From contig CAMMTN010000010.1 of NCBI GenBank assembly GCA_946499885.1, forward strand, positions 1 to 59,558: 59,558 bases of DNA, read 5' to 3'. Shown one piece after another: positions 33,180 to 42,281 of the stretch. A program made the position numbers and the translations under genes. The notes under the pieces are model-generated. The model did not search any database, was not told the origin of the DNA, and saw nothing but the letters and a program-made list of their open reading frames with translations. The stretch comes from an uncultured Clostridium sp. GTDB lineage: Bacteria; Bacillota; Clostridia; TANB77; CAG-508. Numbering within the stretch: the first letter of the stretch is position 1; every line of letters begins with the position of its first letter.

Positions 33180-34154
33180 TTATTCTTCAGTATTAATTAT
33201 TTTCTTCATATCATTTACAAAATATCTTTTCTTACCTTTTATATAAATAATAATTGATTTAATTACATAATATATTATAACTATCCCTAAATTTATTAAC
33301 AAAATTTTTATATAATTAGTTGATAACATTAAATTTATATAAATTAATGAAAGTGTTATTATTGATATTATTATTGTTTCTATTCCATATATTGCTATTT
33401 TACCACTGTCTTCTTTATATGCTTTTTCTAATATAATTATTGCCGCAAATAAAGCACATAATGAAAATACCTTTAAGTCAACTTGATATATTTCATTTTT
33501 TATATTTTTATATCCTAATATTAAGAAAGAAAAATATACAATAACTATAGAAGCAACTAAAAGATTTATAAATACTGGTTTTTGTATTTTATCTAAATCT
33601 TCTTTTGGTATTTTATTTTTCTTTTTAAAGATATTTTTTATTTCTTCAAACTTTATTAATTTTGCATGTTCTTTTTCGGCTAACTCTTTGCTATTACCTT
33701 TTTCTTCTTTTACTTTAGTATTATTCTCTATTTCTTTATCTTTATTTTCTTCTTTTTTTAATATTTTATCCTTCTTTTTATTATTTTTATTCTCTTTGGT
33801 TTTATTTTCTTTTTCTGCATTTGAAGCTTTTTCATTTTTAGTTTTTTTCTCTTTTTTATTTTCTTTTGTTTTGCTATTTTCTAAATTGTTTTTTTCGTCA
33901 CTTCTTTTTTCTGTACTTTTAGTATTCTTTTTGTTAGAAGTACTATTTTTGTTAGTATTAGTTTTATTTGAATCTTTTTTTGTATTTGTTTTATTTTTCT
34001 CTTCTTTTTTATTTGCATTGCTTTTTGAATTGTTTTTGTTTTCTATTTTTTTACTACTAGTAACTTTCTTATTTGAATTATTCGTTTTTTTCTTTTTTTC
34101 TTTTTCCTGCTCATCACTATTTTGTAATTTTTCTTGTTTCTGGCTTTTAGGCAT
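33180..34154 (-). CDS. Lys/Asn/Glu-rich protein with C-terminal membrane domain
   Basis: I do not recognise the family. The first 165 of 324 residues are a low-complexity, strongly charged stretch of Lys, Asn, Glu, Thr and Ser (for example [15 protein letters not shown]). The rest holds four hydrophobic segments (about 190-210, 222-240, 252-272, 278-300) and ends with a basic tail. The N-terminal part should lie in the cytoplasm and could bind RNA, DNA or ribosomes by charge. The gene is between rsmE and remA. A GGGGG ribosome binding site precedes the ATG. Confidence 0.7.
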   Translation of the reverse strand: MPKSQKQEKLQNSDEQEKEKKKKTNNSNKKVTSSKKIENKNNSKSNANKKEEKNKTNTKKDSNKTNTNKNSTSNKKNTKSTEKRSDEKNNLENSKTKENKKEKKTKNEKASNAEKENKTKENKNNKKKDKILKKEENKDKEIENNTKVKEEKGNSKELAEKEHAKLIKFEEIKNIFKKKNKIPKEDLDKIQKPVFINLLVASIVIVYFSFLILGYKNIKNEIYQVDLKVFSLCALFAAIIILEKAYKEDSGKIAIYGIETIIISIITLSLIYINLMLSTNYIKILLINLGIVIIYYVIKSIIIYIKGKKRYFVNDMKKIINTEE

Positions 34155-34229
34155 GTATTATTCCCCCATTTACATTTTATATTTTAGTATATTTGTATAT
34201 GAAATATATTTATTTTAGTACTATTATTT

Positions 34230-34979
34230 CTATAATTCGAATTCATATATAATGTCACTTAAAATAACTAATGAAGCTGTTTCTGTTCTTAAAATCCTTT
34301 TTCCTAATGTTATAATTTTTGCTCCTGCTTCTTTTAATTTATTTACTTCTTCTATATCTAGTCCACCTTCTGGTCCTATTATGATTCCTATTTTTATTTT
34401 TTTGGTTTTATTTTCAGCTACTTTTTTCAATTCATTTTTTAAAGTGTTATTAGCCTCATCTTCATAAGCTAATAATATAATATCATATTTTTCTATGTTT
34501 TGGCAAATATTTTCTAAATTTATAACATTTTCTATTTTTGGAATATAATCTCTTTTGCTTTGTTTTGCTGCAACCTCAGCTATTTTTTGCCATCTTTCTA
34601 TTTTTTTTGTTTTTGATTTTTCATCAAGCTTTACTATACATCTCTTTGTTATAACTGGATAAATATCTCTAACACCAATCTCTGTTGCTTTTTGAATAAT
34701 ATATTCCATTTTATCCATTTTAGGAAGTCCTTGATATAAATCTATTTTAACATTAGTTTCTATGTTTTCTAATATTTCTTCTATTATTTCACATATTATA
34801 TAATCCCTATGCATTTCTATAATTTCAGCCATATAGCTAATAGTTTCATTTTTGTCACATAAAATTATTCTATCTTCTTTTTTTAGCCTTAATACATTTA
34901 CTATATGATTTACATCTTCGCCTATTATTTTAGCTTTGTTCTCATTTATTTGACTATGGTTAATAAAAAATTTGTACAT
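34230..34979 (-). CDS. rsmE: 16S rRNA (uracil-1498-N3)-methyltransferase
   Basis: A SPOUT methyltransferase of 249 residues that modifies U1498 of 16S rRNA. The N-terminal PUA-like part has HIVNVLRLKKEDRIILCD; the knotted SAM-binding part has KATEIGVRDIYPVITKRC, GIIIGPEGGLDIEEVNKLKE and LGKRILRTETASLVIL. Length is normal. It is the first gene of the minus-strand run ending in fmt. Confidence 0.95.
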   Translation of the reverse strand: MYKFFINHSQINENKAKIIGEDVNHIVNVLRLKKEDRIILCDKNETISYMAEIIEMHRDYIICEIIEEILENIETNVKIDLYQGLPKMDKMEYIIQKATEIGVRDIYPVITKRCIVKLDEKSKTKKIERWQKIAEVAAKQSKRDYIPKIENVINLENICQNIEKYDIILLAYEDEANNTLKNELKKVAENKTKKIKIGIIIGPEGGLDIEEVNKLKEAGAKIITLGKRILRTETASLVILSDIIYEFEL

Positions 34980-35304
34980 TTTTTCCTCCTAAATCTACTT
35001 AAACTAATGTACTATTATTATATAATTCATCAGGACATATATCATTGTTCCATTATACCACTAAATTTTAAATTCTACAAATATTATTGATTCTTTACTT
35101 AGAAAAAAATAATCCGAATTAAATCTTGAGAATAAAATGACCTTGAAACTATTTATTCTATATATAGCATCTAACATAATAAAAATCAATCATTTTTATA
35201 CACTTTTTCAAATAAACTTAAATATACTATATTATGAAATTAACTTTGTATAATATTCTTATATGAATAGATAAAAAGTTAAGAAAAAAGGAGAATGATG
35301 TATA
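34980..35304. other. Divergent intergenic region rsmE/asd
   Basis: 325 bases that separate two divergent genes. It is about 80% A+T. A TATAAT box at about 35249 may serve asd, without a good -35. I see no riboswitch, T-box or strong hairpin. Confidence 0.5.
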
Positions 35305-36375
35305 GTGAAAAATGTTAGATTAGCAATAGTTGGAGCTACTGGTTTAGTTGGTAGAACAGTTTTAAAAGTTTTAGAAGAAAAAAACTTACCTATTTCAGAG
35401 TACGTACTTTTTGCTTCTTCAAAATCTGCTGGCAAAAAAATAAGATTTATGGATAGAGATTACATAGTTCAAGGTTTAAACGAATTATCTTTTGATAGCG
35501 GATTTGATTATGCAATTTTTTGTGCAGGTGGAACTACTTCAAAAAAATATGCCCCTATTGCAGCATCAAAAGGTTGTATTGTTGTAGATAATAGTAGTGC
35601 TTTTAGAATGGATGAAAATGTACCATTAGTTGTACCAGAGGTAAATCCTGAAGAAATAAAAAATAACAAAGGAATAATTGCAAATCCTAATTGTTCTACA
35701 ATTCAAGCAGTTGTAGCTTTAAAGCCATTAGATGACAAATATAAAATAAAAAGAATTGTATATTCCACATATCAAGCTGTATCTGGCGCAGGAAGAAATG
35801 GTGTTCTTGATTTAGAAAATGGTATAAAAAATTATATGATTGACAAAGCAATAGAAGATTCATCTAATAACACACTTAACCCTACTTCTTCTTATGAACT
35901 TTTAAAATTTAATTATCCTATATTTTCTAATTGTTTGCCACATATAGATGTATTTTTAGATAATGGATACACCAAAGAAGAAGAAAAAATGATAAATGAA
36001 ACTAGAAAAATATTAAAAAGACCAGATTTAAAAGTAACTGCTACAACAGTAAGAGTTCCAGTATTTAATTCACATAGTGAAGCTATAAATGTAGAATTTG
36101 AAAAAGAATTTGAAATGGAAGATTTAGTAGAAACTTTGTCTAATTTCCCAGGATTAATACTACAAGATAATTTAGTATCTGCAAAAACTCCTAGTAATAT
36201 AGAAAGTCCTAAATATCCTCTTGCAGTTCAGGCATCAGGAAATGATGAAGTTTTTATTGGCAGAATACGTAGAGATTTCAGTGTAGAATCTGGAGTAAAT
36301 CTTTGGGTTGTTGCAGACAATATTAGGAAAGGTGCTGCTAGTAATGCAGTACAAATAATAGAAAAAATGTTATGA
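35305..36375 (+). CDS. asd: Aspartate-semialdehyde dehydrogenase
   Basis: Reduces aspartyl phosphate to aspartate semialdehyde with NADPH, leading to lysine, diaminopimelate, threonine and methionine. The 356-residue protein has VGATGLVGRTVL (8-19), the catalytic cysteine in NPNCSTIQ (about 130) and the substrate segment SGVNLWVVADN near the end. The start is GTG at 35305, eleven bases after GGAG. Two ATG codons at better distance (35295, 35298) open a seven-codon reading frame in another phase that overlaps the GTG, which hints at translational coupling. The stop abuts a perfect palindrome. Confidence 0.95.
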   Translation: MKNVRLAIVGATGLVGRTVLKVLEEKNLPISEYVLFASSKSAGKKIRFMDRDYIVQGLNELSFDSGFDYAIFCAGGTTSKKYAPIAASKGCIVVDNSSAFRMDENVPLVVPEVNPEEIKNNKGIIANPNCSTIQAVVALKPLDDKYKIKRIVYSTYQAVSGAGRNGVLDLENGIKNYMIDKAIEDSSNNTLNPTSSYELLKFNYPIFSNCLPHIDVFLDNGYTKEEEKMINETRKILKRPDLKVTATTVRVPVFNSHSEAINVEFEKEFEMEDLVETLSNFPGLILQDNLVSAKTPSNIESPKYPLAVQASGNDEVFIGRIRRDFSVESGVNLWVVADNIRKGAASNAVQIIEKML

Positions 36376-36380
36376 AACTA

Positions 36381-36462
36381 AACAAAGGGTGAACAAGGGG
36401 GACGTTCCTTAAAGTTCAAATAATTGAACTTTAAGGAACGTCCCCCTTGTTCACCCTTTGTT
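36381..36462. repeat. Perfect 39-bp hairpin, REPIN with GGGGGACGTTC core
   Basis: Left arm 36381-36419 and right arm 36424-36462 are exact inverted copies around the loop ATAA. The unit GAACAAGGGGGACGTTCC-TTAAAGTTC has the same 27-base length and central GGGGACGT as the units at 11782 and 19417 but different arms (GAAC/GTTC). It fills the gap between the convergent ends of asd and the SufB-like gene and can stop transcription from both sides. Confidence 0.9.
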
Positions 36463-37379
36463 CATTTTAAAAAACCATTAATAATTTGTTCTTCTGCTTC
36501 TTTTTCTGTTAACCCTAATGTCATAAGCTTTATTAATTGTTCTCCTGCAATTTTTCCTATTGCGGCTTCATGTATTAAACTTGCATCAACATTATTAGCT
36601 TCTATTTTTGGATCTGAAATTACTCTTCCGTTTCCCATTATAATAGCATCACATTCAACATGTCCAAAACATTTTGCATTTCCTTTTACATTAGATATAA
36701 ATTCTTGCACTGAATTATCTTCTGCAACTGATCTTGAAGCTACATGAACACTTGAATCTTCACCATCCAAATTTACATCAAATATTGTTTTTGCAGTTTG
36801 CTTTCCTGTTGTCATTATTCTTTCAGTTATAACTAAATTACTACCTTTTTTCATATTAGCATATGTTTCTCTTACAGTAGAAGTTACACCTTTTATCTGT
36901 ACTGATTCCATTTCCATTGATGCATTTTCATCTAGATTTATTATGGTTTGTGGGTTTAAAATTCTATCTCCTGTTCCATCTCCTTCACCATAGTGTTTTT
37001 CTATATATTTTATCTTTGCTCCTTTTTCTAAATGGAAAGTATGTATTCCTTCATGCTCTGAAGTCTCGCATGTGCTATTGTGAATTCCACAACCTGCAAC
37101 TATTACTACTTCTGCATTTTCTCCAATGTAAAAATCATTGTATACTAAATCATTAAGTCCCCCTTGAGTTAGCACTACTGGTATATGTACACTTTCATTT
37201 TTTGTGTTTGGTTTTACTATAATATCTATTCCTGGCTTGTCTTTTTTGGTTACGATATCAATATTAGCAGTTGTATTTCTGGCAACTCCCTTTCCATTTT
37301 CTCTTATATTATATGCTCCCATAGGAACTTCTTCTATATCTGCTATTTGCTTTAATAATTCTTTTTCTATTTTATCCAT
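36462..37379 (-). CDS. SufB/SufD-like Fe-S scaffold protein
   Basis: A short SufBD-family protein of 305 residues with the beta-helix core typical of the family (GENAEVVIVAGCGIHNSTCET, GEGDGTGDRILNPQTI, SRSVAEDNSVQEFISNVKG, AIMGNGRVISDPKIEA, IHEAAIGKIAGEQLIKLM). It is much shorter than SufB of the full SUF system (about 460). With the SufC-type ATPase upstream it forms a two-gene system like the minimal SmsCB described from archaea and Clostridia, which assembles Fe-S clusters on the SufBC2 complex. The stop TGA overlaps the edge of the palindrome. Confidence 0.9.
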   Translation of the reverse strand: MDKIEKELLKQIADIEEVPMGAYNIRENGKGVARNTTANIDIVTKKDKPGIDIIVKPNTKNESVHIPVVLTQGGLNDLVYNDFYIGENAEVVIVAGCGIHNSTCETSEHEGIHTFHLEKGAKIKYIEKHYGEGDGTGDRILNPQTIINLDENASMEMESVQIKGVTSTVRETYANMKKGSNLVITERIMTTGKQTAKTIFDVNLDGEDSSVHVASRSVAEDNSVQEFISNVKGNAKCFGHVECDAIIMGNGRVISDPKIEANNVDASLIHEAAIGKIAGEQLIKLMTLGLTEKEAEEQIINGFLK

Positions 37380-37490
37380 TACTTATCTCACTTCCCTCTC
37401 TTACGCCATAAATTTAGTCTAAAAAGATTACTTTTGTATTTACTAGATATATGTTCTATATTTAAAATTGAAATCTTTCATTTTTAAATT

Positions 37491-38228
37491 TTAATCTTCT
37501 TCACTTTTGTTGCAGGCCTCTCCATTATTTAGTTTATGGCATGGTTTTATTTTTCCAAAAATTTGTGGTAATATTTCTTCCTTCTTGCCTTGCTTTTCTA
37601 CTCTTCCATTTGCAATTAAAACAATTTCATCTGCAATGTTTAATATTCTTTCTTGATGTGAAATTATTACTATAGAACCCTTTATATCATTGTGCATTTT
37701 CTCAAATACTGATATTAGGTTATTAAAACTCCACAAATCAATTCCAGCTTCTGGCTCATCAAATATTGTAAGTGCAGATTTTTTAGCTGCAAGCATTGCT
37801 ATTTCTATTCTTTTTAATTCTCCTCCAGAAAGACCTGCATTTACCTCTCTATTTAAATATTCTTGAGCACACAAACCAACATCTGCTAAAATGTCACAAG
37901 CATCACACACCTTTATATTATTTCCTGCTGATATTTCTATTAAATCTTTTACTGTTAAGCCTTTAAATCTAACTGGTTGTTGAAATGCAAATCCTATTCC
38001 TGCTTTCGCTCTATCAGTTATCGATAAATCTGTTATATCTTTTCCATTAAAGATTATTTTTCCTGAATCTGGCTTTTCAATTCCCATAATAATTTTTGCT
38101 AATGTTGATTTGCCTGAACCATTTGGTCCTGTAATAACAATCATTTTATTATTATCTATTTTTAAATCTACATTTTTTAATATTTGTTTGTTATCTCTAA
38201 AAAAGCATATATCTTTTAGTTCTAGCAT
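37491..38228 (-). CDS. sufC: SufC-like ABC ATPase
   Basis: A soluble ABC ATPase of 245 residues that powers Fe-S cluster assembly with the SufB-like protein encoded next. Walker A is GPNGSGKSTLAK (about 35-46), the Q-loop FAFQQPVRFKGL, the signature NAGLSGGELKRIE and Walker B ALTIFDEPEAGIDLWS, where the sequence after the Glu is typical of SufC. A C-terminal extension (GKIKPCHKLNNGEACNKS) contains two cysteines not found in SufC of E. coli. Ribosome binding site AAAGGAGG. Confidence 0.92.
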   Translation of the reverse strand: MLELKDICFFRDNKQILKNVDLKIDNNKMIVITGPNGSGKSTLAKIIMGIEKPDSGKIIFNGKDITDLSITDRAKAGIGFAFQQPVRFKGLTVKDLIEISAGNNIKVCDACDILADVGLCAQEYLNREVNAGLSGGELKRIEIAMLAAKKSALTIFDEPEAGIDLWSFNNLISVFEKMHNDIKGSIVIISHQERILNIADEIVLIANGRVEKQGKKEEILPQIFGKIKPCHKLNNGEACNKSEED

Positions 38229-38425
38229 TTTTCCTCCTTTTACACATTATATTTGTACTTATATAATTAATTTATTAACAATAATTTATCCAACAATTAT
38301 TTTACCATTTTTTTTATAAATTTACAAGGTATTAAATTTCTATATTAATACCATATTGCGATTTAATAGTTTATCTAAATATATCTAGCTTTTTAATACC
38401 TGTTTTTATTCAAATTATTAAATAG

Positions 38426-38466
38426 TAATATGCCACTAAATTATGAAAGATAATCTAGTGGCATTA
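38426..38466 (-). terminator. Hairpin after the 38502 gene
   Basis: TGCCACTA and TAGTGGCA arms, extended by ATTAT/ATAAT, lie 35 bases past the stop. Only a weak T-run follows. Confidence 0.5.
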
Positions 38467-38501
38467 GAATTAATTTAAAAATTATAAAATTTATATATAT
38501 T

Positions 38502-39299
38502 TTATTGTTCTGTAACTTCATAACCTGTTAAATCCGGTTTATATATTTCTGTTACACTATTTAGTTCAATATTTATATATTCAGATATTCTATTTGCAGA
38601 ATATTGTTGTACTACAAGTCCTGTATCTTTTTCTACCCATATTTTATAATCTGAATCAAGAACAATTACATAACAATCCTTTTCTTGAACATTATCCGAA
38701 TAAATTAGTGCTGTTAAGCCAATACCTGATAATCCCCTTATATCCCCTGCAAATTGAAATGGCATTTTTCCATTTACCTGAAAACCTTCACCTGCTTTTG
38801 TTTTTAAAGCAGTGTTAGTTCCAGTAAGTACTATGATTTTTTCATTTGCATCTTTCCATAATATCATGCTACGTTCTGGATTAGTTATATTGTTTATGTC
38901 AGTTCTTGTAACACCATCTTTAGCTCTATATGTATATTTTATTTCAGTTTCTTCATCTTTTATATTTACCTGATATGAATAATTTGTTAAATTTTTATAA
39001 TTTTCTGCTTTTTTAAGTATATTACTTAATATATAGAAATTTCTCATTGCAAATATAAAATATGCTACAACTAAAATCCCTATAATTATTAGTATTACCT
39101 TTAGTAATCTATGTTTTTTCTTTTCCTTTCTAATTTTATTCTTTACTTCAACTTTTTTAAATTTACTATCCTCATTTTTTTCTACTTGTGCTTTATCATC
39201 TTCAGCTTTCTTTGACACTTCTTGATTAGTTAGTTCTTGTTTTTGTGTAATTTCCTCATTTTTCTTTTTTTCATCTATTTGAACTTTGTTTTCTTCCAT
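38502..39299 (-). CDS. Single-pass membrane protein of unknown function
   Basis: I do not recognise this protein of 265 residues. It has a charged, low-complexity cytoplasmic N-terminus (about 1-65), one membrane helix (about 68-88) and an extracytoplasmic domain of about 175 residues with alternating beta strands. The pattern (YSYQVNIKDEETEIKYTYR, ... KDCYVIVLDSDYKIWVEKDTGLVV) resembles lipoprotein-type beta domains of the LolA/LppX shape that read out a lipid or wall component, but this is a guess. It sits between sufC and spoIIP with its own terminator. Confidence 0.7.
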   Translation of the reverse strand: MEENKVQIDEKKKNEEITQKQELTNQEVSKKAEDDKAQVEKNEDSKFKKVEVKNKIRKEKKKHRLLKVILIIIGILVVAYFIFAMRNFYILSNILKKAENYKNLTNYSYQVNIKDEETEIKYTYRAKDGVTRTDINNITNPERSMILWKDANEKIIVLTGTNTALKTKAGEGFQVNGKMPFQFAGDIRGLSGIGLTALIYSDNVQEKDCYVIVLDSDYKIWVEKDTGLVVQQYSANRISEYINIELNSVTEIYKPDLTGYEVTEQ

Positions 39300-39387
39300 T
39301 ATATTTCCCCCATTTCTCTTTAGATTGTTATAAAATCTATTTATGCATAAATTATAACATAAAAGAAATGTTTGTAAATACTTTTTT

Positions 39388-39515
39388 TATTGTATATGAA
39401 AAATCGACTTTTTATTTGATATTTCAGTGTTTTTAACGATTTTCCCGTATACAACAAGGTTAAGTTTCCTTGGGCTGTGCATATTTGCGAAGCAAAATGC
39501 ACATGTGGCGAAGCC
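39388..39515 (-). repeat. Dispersed structured repeat, copy B
   Basis: The reverse complement of this block matches 15680-15806. Shared parts are CCACATGTGCA, a hairpin GTGCATTTTGC-TTC-GCAAATATGCAC, TTGTTGTATACG and CACTGAAATATCAA. Relative to copy A the hairpin changes A-T to T-A pairs, so pairing is conserved. A GTGGCTTCGCCAC hairpin adjoins it, next to the spoIIP stop. Confidence 0.7.
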
Positions 39516-39529
39516 ACTTTTCTTATTTT

Positions 39530-40663
39530 TTACTTTAATACTTCACTTAATACTTTTGACAGATATTTCATACTATTTAAGCACTGCTCCATTGTATTTC
39601 CTGTTGCACCTACTTCTATAATACTAGCTCCTTTTGCTAATTGCTGATTATATCTACTATCCCTTAAAATTATAGGTTTAAATAACCCTGGATATAACTC
39701 ATTTGCCTTTTCCTGTATTTTTATTGCAAGCTTTAAATTTTCATTCCAGTTATCATGCTCACTTCCTCCACCATTGCTTCCTATTACAAACATCATTTGT
39801 GCTACTTCTTCTTCACCAATTTTTACTGTAGGAGCATAAGAACTATCACCTATTGCATCTCTATGAATATCAAACAATATGTCCGTATCTTCATTTTCTT
39901 CTAATAATTTAGCTACCCCCTTTAAAGATCTATCATATGATTCACTATATGAAGAATCATATATAGTTGTGTCGTGTATTACATTATATCCATAATGTTC
40001 CATGTATTTTGTAAGCTCAGTTCCTACTCTTGCTACAGAACAATTAATATCAGTAGTTCTAAAATTTCCAGATGCTTTATACTTATAATTTTCTGTTTGC
40101 GTATAACTCTCACATGTGTGCGTATGATAAATTAGTATATTTTGCATATTTATATTTACTTCTGGTACAAGCATTTCTTTAGTTAATTTAATATTATCAG
40201 TTTCATTTTTTATCTTTACTCCATTATATTCACTTGTATATTTTTCTGGCACATTATTTTCTATTACTTCAGTTTTTAGTCCTGTCTCAGCCTCTGTTAA
40301 ATTTTTATTATCTACTTGTTCTTGTTCAATTTCTAAATTATTTTGCTGATTATTATTTTCTTCTTGAATATTTTCTTCATTATTTTTAGTTATACTATCC
40401 ATCATTCCTAATTCTATATTTAATGCTATTTTTAGTGGTTTTATTTCCGATTTTTCCTGTATATTTTCATCATTTTTATTTACATTTTTTATACTTGGTA
40501 TAGTTATATCTAAGCATGATAAAAATGAATTTTTCTCTATATTTATTTTTGTTTTAAAATTCGAGAAAAATTTAGTTAAATTTATAACAACAACAATTAA
40601 AATTGCAATTTTTAGCAAATATTTAATTATGTCTCTTAATTCTATTACAGCTAAATTTATCAT
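39530..40663 (-). CDS. spoIIP: Stage II sporulation protein P (peptidoglycan amidase/endopeptidase)
   Basis: A membrane-anchored cell-wall hydrolase of the DMP engulfment complex. In 377 residues: N-terminal membrane helix (about 15-35), a long polar linker, and the SpoIIP domain from about 165: ILIYHTHTCESYTQ with the zinc-binding His, VARVGTELTKYMEHYGYNV, DILFDIHRDAIG, MMFVIGSNGGG and ASIIEVGATGNTMEQ with the catalytic Glu. Together with sigK it shows that the host carries sporulation genes. It appears to be monocistronic. Confidence 0.94.
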   Translation of the reverse strand: MINLAVIELRDIIKYLLKIAILIVVVINLTKFFSNFKTKINIEKNSFLSCLDITIPSIKNVNKNDENIQEKSEIKPLKIALNIELGMMDSITKNNEENIQEENNNQQNNLEIEQEQVDNKNLTEAETGLKTEVIENNVPEKYTSEYNGVKIKNETDNIKLTKEMLVPEVNINMQNILIYHTHTCESYTQTENYKYKASGNFRTTDINCSVARVGTELTKYMEHYGYNVIHDTTIYDSSYSESYDRSLKGVAKLLEENEDTDILFDIHRDAIGDSSYAPTVKIGEEEVAQMMFVIGSNGGGSEHDNWNENLKLAIKIQEKANELYPGLFKPIILRDSRYNQQLAKGASIIEVGATGNTMEQCLNSMKYLSKVLSEVLK

Positions 40664-40766
40664 CTACAAAATACCTTTCACTTTTTAATTAACTTGCTTT
40701 TTCTACTTGTACAAGTTTCCTATATATAAATATATTCGTACTCATAAAAAAATATAACCTATAAAA

Positions 40767-40797
40767 AAATATAACCTAAAACATTTAGGTTATATTT
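40767..40797 (-). terminator. Terminator of hisS
   Basis: AAATATAACCTAAA-ACA-TTTAGGTTATATTT; the minus strand then has seven T residues. A copy of ATAAAAAAATATAACCT lies beside it. Confidence 0.85.
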
Positions 40798-40916
40798 AAT
40801 AAATGTTATTGCATTTTTGAAATTACTTTATAAAACAAAAAATTATAATCAAAAATTATTTTTTCTCTCATATAAAATGTAGCAAGTATCAATTGTTCAA
40901 GCAAAAATCGCTTTTC

Positions 40917-42224
40917 TTATTTTTTTAGAACTTCTATTACTTCATCTAAATTCATTTCTTTTTGCTCACCTGTTATCATATTTTTTAGACTTACTGTTCC
41001 ATTTTTTTCTTCCTCTTCTCCAATGATTGCAACATACGGAATTTCAAGCTTATCTGCATATTTAAATTTAGCTTTTATCTTTTTGTCTTCTAAATATATA
41101 TCTGCATTTATTCCTTCTTCTCTTAATTTTGCTCCAATTTCTAGAATTTTATCGTTACTTTCTGTCATTGATACAATTAAAACTTTTGAAATAGATTTAT
41201 TTTCTTCTTTCATTATGTTTAGCTCACTTAATTTTGAAAATAATCTTGTAAGTCCTATTGATACCCCAACTCCTGGTAGCTTTCTATCTGTATAAAATTC
41301 TGCTAAGTTGTCATATCTTCCTCCAGAGCAAATACTTCCTAATTCTCTATAATCATTTAAAAAAGTTTCATAAACTGTTCCTGTATAATAATCTAGCCCT
41401 CTTGCTATTGTTAAGTCTACATTGAAATTGCTATCAGGAACACTAAATAATCTTACATATCTTACTACTTGTGAAAGTTCTTCTATTCCTTCAGCAAATA
41501 ATTCATTTTTTATATTTAATTTTCTTAATGCTTCTAGCTTTTCATCTGTAGAACCTTCAATTTCTATGAAGCTAATAATTTTGTCTATTTTATCATTTTC
41601 TATACTTAGGTCTTGTAAACATTTAATCACATTTTCTTTGCCAATTTTTTCTAATTTGTCAATAATTCTCATTATTTCTACTGATTTATTTTCTAATTGT
41701 AATTCATTAAATAGTCCATTTAAAATTTTTCTATTATTAATTCTAATAGTAAAATTATCAAATCCTAATTCTTTTATTGTGGTATAAATTACACTAGGCA
41801 TTTGAGCATCATTTACTATGCTTAGCTCTCCATCTCCTATTATATCTATATCACATTGATAAAATTCTCTAAATCTTCCTTTTTGTGGTCTTTCCCCTCT
41901 GTATACTTTTCCTATTTGGTATCTTTTAAATGGAAAACTAAGTTCGTTATAATACTCTGTTACATATTTGGCAAGTGGTACAGTTAAGTCAAAACGTAAG
42001 GCTAAATCATTATCACCTTTATTAAAGCGATATATTTGCTTTTCTGTTTCCCCACCTGCTTTTGCCAAAAGCACATCAGCCATTTCTATTATAGGTGTAT
42101 CCAACGGCAAAAATCCAAATTTCTCATAGGACTTTCTTATTTTATCCATCATACTATTAAATTTTATTTGTTCATTTGGCAAAAGTTCCATAAATCCTGG
42201 CAAAGTTCTTGGTTCTATTTTCAT
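40917..42224 (-). CDS. hisS: Histidyl-tRNA synthetase
   Basis: A class II synthetase of 435 residues that charges tRNA-His. Motif 1 region GFLPLDTPIIEMADVLLAK, motif 2 YRGERPQKGRFREFYQ, histidine-specific GLDYYTGTVYE and motif 3 GVGVSIGLTRL are present, followed by the anticodon-binding domain. The start is the ATG at 42224 with AGGAGG four bases upstream; an upstream start would lie in the hairpin at 42237. It is the last gene of the recJ-rel-MBL-hisS run. No T-box is seen ahead of it. Confidence 0.96.
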   Translation of the reverse strand: MKIEPRTLPGFMELLPNEQIKFNSMMDKIRKSYEKFGFLPLDTPIIEMADVLLAKAGGETEKQIYRFNKGDNDLALRFDLTVPLAKYVTEYYNELSFPFKRYQIGKVYRGERPQKGRFREFYQCDIDIIGDGELSIVNDAQMPSVIYTTIKELGFDNFTIRINNRKILNGLFNELQLENKSVEIMRIIDKLEKIGKENVIKCLQDLSIENDKIDKIISFIEIEGSTDEKLEALRKLNIKNELFAEGIEELSQVVRYVRLFSVPDSNFNVDLTIARGLDYYTGTVYETFLNDYRELGSICSGGRYDNLAEFYTDRKLPGVGVSIGLTRLFSKLSELNIMKEENKSISKVLIVSMTESNDKILEIGAKLREEGINADIYLEDKKIKAKFKYADKLEIPYVAIIGEEEEKNGTVSLKNMITGEQKEMNLDEVIEVLKK

Positions 42225-42236
42225 ATTTCCTCCTTT

Positions 42237-42269
42237 CCTCGAACGAGGGGACAATCCCCTCGTTTGAGG
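42237..42269. repeat. 15-bp hairpin with GAGGGGACAATCCCCTC core
   Basis: CCTCGAACGAGGGGA-CAA-TCCCCTCGTTTGAGG; the only imperfection is one G-T pair. It lies eight bases upstream of the hisS ribosome binding site and 12 bases past the MBL stop. The GGGGACA core resembles the REPIN family. Confidence 0.75.
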
Positions 42270-42281
42270 TTATCCACATAC

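Noticed and set aside
34980-35304. Riboswitch or T-box upstream of asd
   Set aside because: No conserved core or terminator hairpin could be recognised.
42225-42254. Upstream extension of hisS
   Set aside because: It would be encoded by the intergenic hairpin; AGGAGG directly precedes the ATG at 42224.
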